Shown: piece after piece, positions 61,898-64,000 of the stretch | How positions within the stretch are numbered: the first letter of the stretch is position 1 | Layout: each line of letters starts with the position of its first letter | Position numbers and translations under genes: made by a program | Assembly (NCBI RefSeq): GCF_037975245.1 | Contig: NC_092564.1 | Coordinates: forward strand, 29,000,984 to 29,064,983 | Direction: 5' to 3' | Length of the DNA stretch: 64,000 bases | Source: Apostichopus japonicus | Taxonomy: Eukaryota; Echinodermata; Holothuroidea; Aspidochirotida; Stichopodidae | Notes under the pieces: generated by a model | Seen by the model: the letters and a program-made list of their open reading frames with translations, nothing else | Told to the model about the DNA's origin: nothing | Database searches by the model: none

Positions 61898-62203
61898 TCA
61901 CAGAGACACAAGCAATGGATGTGACACCTCCACACATAGGCTGTTGTGGCATATGTGGGAGATGTGAAATGATTTGGTACTTAAAAAGTTAATTTCTTTG
62001 CACAATACTTTGAAGAGCAGATGCTGGAATGTGGCTCTTCTCTTAGCTGCCAGGGATAGCATTGTGCGGATAATGCCATATGCTGGTGCCCCTGGCTTAC
62101 TGATGGTGTAGGCACCTGTCCACATCCTGCAGCCATTTGTGTAACTTGTTGGGGCTGATGTATATTTTGCAACATTTGCATTTATTTCATCAGCCCGTGC
62201 CAT
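61898..62203 (-). CDS. His-Me finger (I-PpoI-like) endonuclease-like frame, truncated
   Basis: A 101-codon frame from ATG at 62,201-62,203. Residues 1-25 (MARADEINANVAKYTSAPTS) lead to GCRMWTGAYTISKPGAPAYG and then, after a ~35-residue spacer, FHISHICHNSLCVEVSH. The C..W-T-G and H-x-C-H-x4-C spacing is that of the zinc-binding loop and catalytic His region of His-Me homing-endonuclease-like proteins. The stretch after the second Cys/His group, where family members have N-x-x-R-x-x-C, is missing, so it is truncated. It lies convergent to the transposase, as in the 40.7-41.1 kb copy. Its start region is the target of foldback copy 1 in the 0.3-2 kb copy. Confidence 0.55.
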   Translation of the reverse strand: MARADEINANVAKYTSAPTSYTNGCRMWTGAYTISKPGAPAYGIIRTMLSLAAKRRATFQHLLFKVLCKEINFLSTKSFHISHICHNSLCVEVSHPLLVSL

Positions 62204-62392
62204 CCAATCTTAGTCTGACATTGTGAAGGTGTGAGCTTTCCATTTACAAATGTGTTACTGTATATAGGCCTATCCTTATTCTGATTGCAGTCTGGGTCTC
62301 AATAAAACTGATTCTTACACCACATATATTACATTGTAATGTATGCATTTAAATTCTGACTGTCGCTTTTTGCTCTGCTAGGTACACAGTAT

Positions 62393-63334
62393 TAGTGCTG
62401 ATAGTCGACTCTTACTTTTGTAGTTGATTAATCGCATAGCTCTTCTCGCGATACTCGGTTACAGTTATGGCATCATCACTGTCATTTCTACATTGCAGAA
62501 ATACAGTCAAACAAATCTTTTTCCATGGTGCACTGTCCCTATTTGTTCTTTCAAGTCTTAATGTGTGATGTCTAATTCATGTTAAAACATCTACCAAACA
62601 AAAACTGTCAACAAATTTCAATATTCAACATTTCTTAAAATCCTTCAAAGTAAATCAAAAACTTTGGAATGGATCTACAAGGCTACTACAACTACTAGCA
62701 CTAATCACAGCAAAAAAATGAATAGATGCAACACCCTGTAGCGGTGTGATGATTACTACGCAAGAGTTTTCTGTAGAAGGACGTTCACCTTCTAGGCTAG
62801 GCTTTAGCCTAGTGTGATAGCATGCACATATTATGACACATTGAAATGAAACTTCACCGCAATCGACACACTCTATCAGACATATGATACATGTGAACCA
62901 CTGGCCAGAAATGAAATATACTGTAAACATGCATGTTTGAAGAAATTACAAATTCTTTGGCAATCATTAAAGATTAATAAATTTGGGAATTTGCAATTAT
63001 GCGCAATGATGAAACATTGCTAGGACTAAATGTTGCACTGCAGAACAATCGTATTACTAACAAGTAAACGCATGAATCTAACCTGAACAGGTGCTTGCTG
63101 ATTTTTAACACAGCACAGTTCTAGTGTAGCATTGTAAGAACCTGTGTTTGCAATATTTGCTGACAAACTGCTTAAGTGTTGTTTTTGATAGGTTAGGCTA
63201 TTTTTCAATAGCAGATTGTGTGTAGTGCTAGCTTTAGTCCAGTAATCGCAACTTAGGTTTTGAGAGCGATTAATCAAACTTCCAAAGTGTAATCGCGACT
63301 ACTGGCGATTAATCGATCACGACTATCAGCACTA
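62393..63334. mobile_element. hAT-like MITE inserted in the Mutator-like copy
   Basis: The 942-bp element has ends TAGTGCTGATAGTCG and CGACTATCAGCACTA, flanked by CACAGTAT (62,385-62,392) and CACTGTAT (63,335-63,342), an 8-bp duplication with one mismatch. The sequence on either side rejoins to match 41,280-41,335 without a gap. Subterminal GATTAATCG motifs are also inverted. Confidence 0.85.
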
Positions 63335-63375
63335 CACTGTATAAAAGTAGACTACTCACCAGATGTACAACTTCA

Positions 63376-64000
63376 GTTCCTCAGGTTTTACTTGTTCAAT
63401 AGCTTAACATTGAAACTAGTGGCTCCTTATACCATCCTTTACTTGTACTACTACACATCTCAATAACACACAGATCAAAACAACAGACACAGGTAGTACA
63501 TTGGTCTCTACAGGCCATGAACATGTTCTTCCAGTCTAATTATTACTTCATCAGTGCATTTTTGGGCACATGCCATGGTGTACCAATGTGTTGTTACTTC
63601 CGTGTCAATCTCGTGCCACATTGCGATATTTTGGTGATTTTTCACAAAATTTGCCCCCAAATCACTCAAGCGTAAAATGATGAGACCTTTTTGTCATATT
63701 CCGTGACTACATATCATAACCAATACCCTTAGCTATACTTAAGGCTCATAGAGTCTAAAATGGCAATTTTCAAATTCTTACTTATTATGGCCACGACACG
63801 AAAATTTCAACATCCTGTATTTTTGGGATCCATCTAAGCATGTTCTCTAGAACATATATCAACCACTCTGCCAATTAGAAACTTGATTTTTCCTTTCGAA
63901 ATTTTTTTTCGTAATCTCATGACCTAATGTGACAACATTTTAGGAACACGATTTGCTCTCGCTGTTTCCTCCGAACATATATCATACCTACACTCCGACA
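63376..64000. other. Window end, nothing recognised
   Basis: No supported exon, terminal repeat or RNA gene was seen. Confidence 0.35.

Overview
The window is nuclear DNA of an animal, most likely a marine invertebrate (an echinoderm or similar deuterostome would fit; the phylum is a guess). Genes are split by long introns with GT-AG borders, AT-rich spacers and microsatellites are abundant, and a large share of the sequence is transposon-derived. There is no prokaryotic signal: no operons, no Shine-Dalgarno sites, no CRISPR.

The main host locus is an adducin-like gene on the minus strand, from about 36.0 kb down to 15.83 kb. Nine exons can be placed by hand. Intron phases are consistent across almost all junctions and the protein follows adducin from the class II aldolase-like head to the tail. 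It carries five separate lesions: two stop codons in conserved exons, two 1-base insertions and one lost splice donor. The exons for the first part of the head are absent. I read it as an unprocessed, fairly recent pseudogene. A small intact two-exon gene (33.20-33.70 kb, plus strand) lies inside one of its introns.

The rest is a nested set of mobile elements. (1) A foldback family has arms made of a ~15-bp minisatellite. One copy is 1.13 kb (463-1,595) and one is 5.54 kb (15,979-21,521); both have exact 9-bp target duplications, and two empty-site relatives of the first copy are present in the same window. (2) At least three degraded copies of a Mutator-like transposon occur (start of window, 38.7-41.3 kb, 59.3-62.3 kb). 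On the strand opposite the transposase they carry a His-Me finger (homing-endonuclease-like) reading frame. (3) Four hAT-type non-autonomous elements have clear terminal inverted repeats; three have 8-bp duplications. (4) There are several LINE fragments, one with an open 352-codon reverse transcriptase frame. (5) An intron-bearing integrase of the Ty3/gypsy-Ginger type lies at 48.98-50.33 kb. (6) tRNA-derived repeats and a tandem array of ~0.93-kb units rich in inverted repeats lie at 8.8-12.3 kb.

Layout: 0-2 kb, foldback nested in a Mutator-like remnant; 2-12 kb, MITEs, an orphan frameshifted exon and tandem arrays; 12.3-36 kb, adducin-like pseudogene with insertions; 36-42 kb, satellite and Mutator-like copy; 42-44 kb, LINE split by a hAT element; 44.8-52.4 kb, two orphan candidate exons around the integrase locus; 54.5-55.7 kb, TA repeats flanking a reverse-transcriptase fragment; 59-63.4 kb, second Mutator-like/His-Me cluster. 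Apart from the two-exon gene and the LINE frame, nothing here looks like an intact long coding gene.
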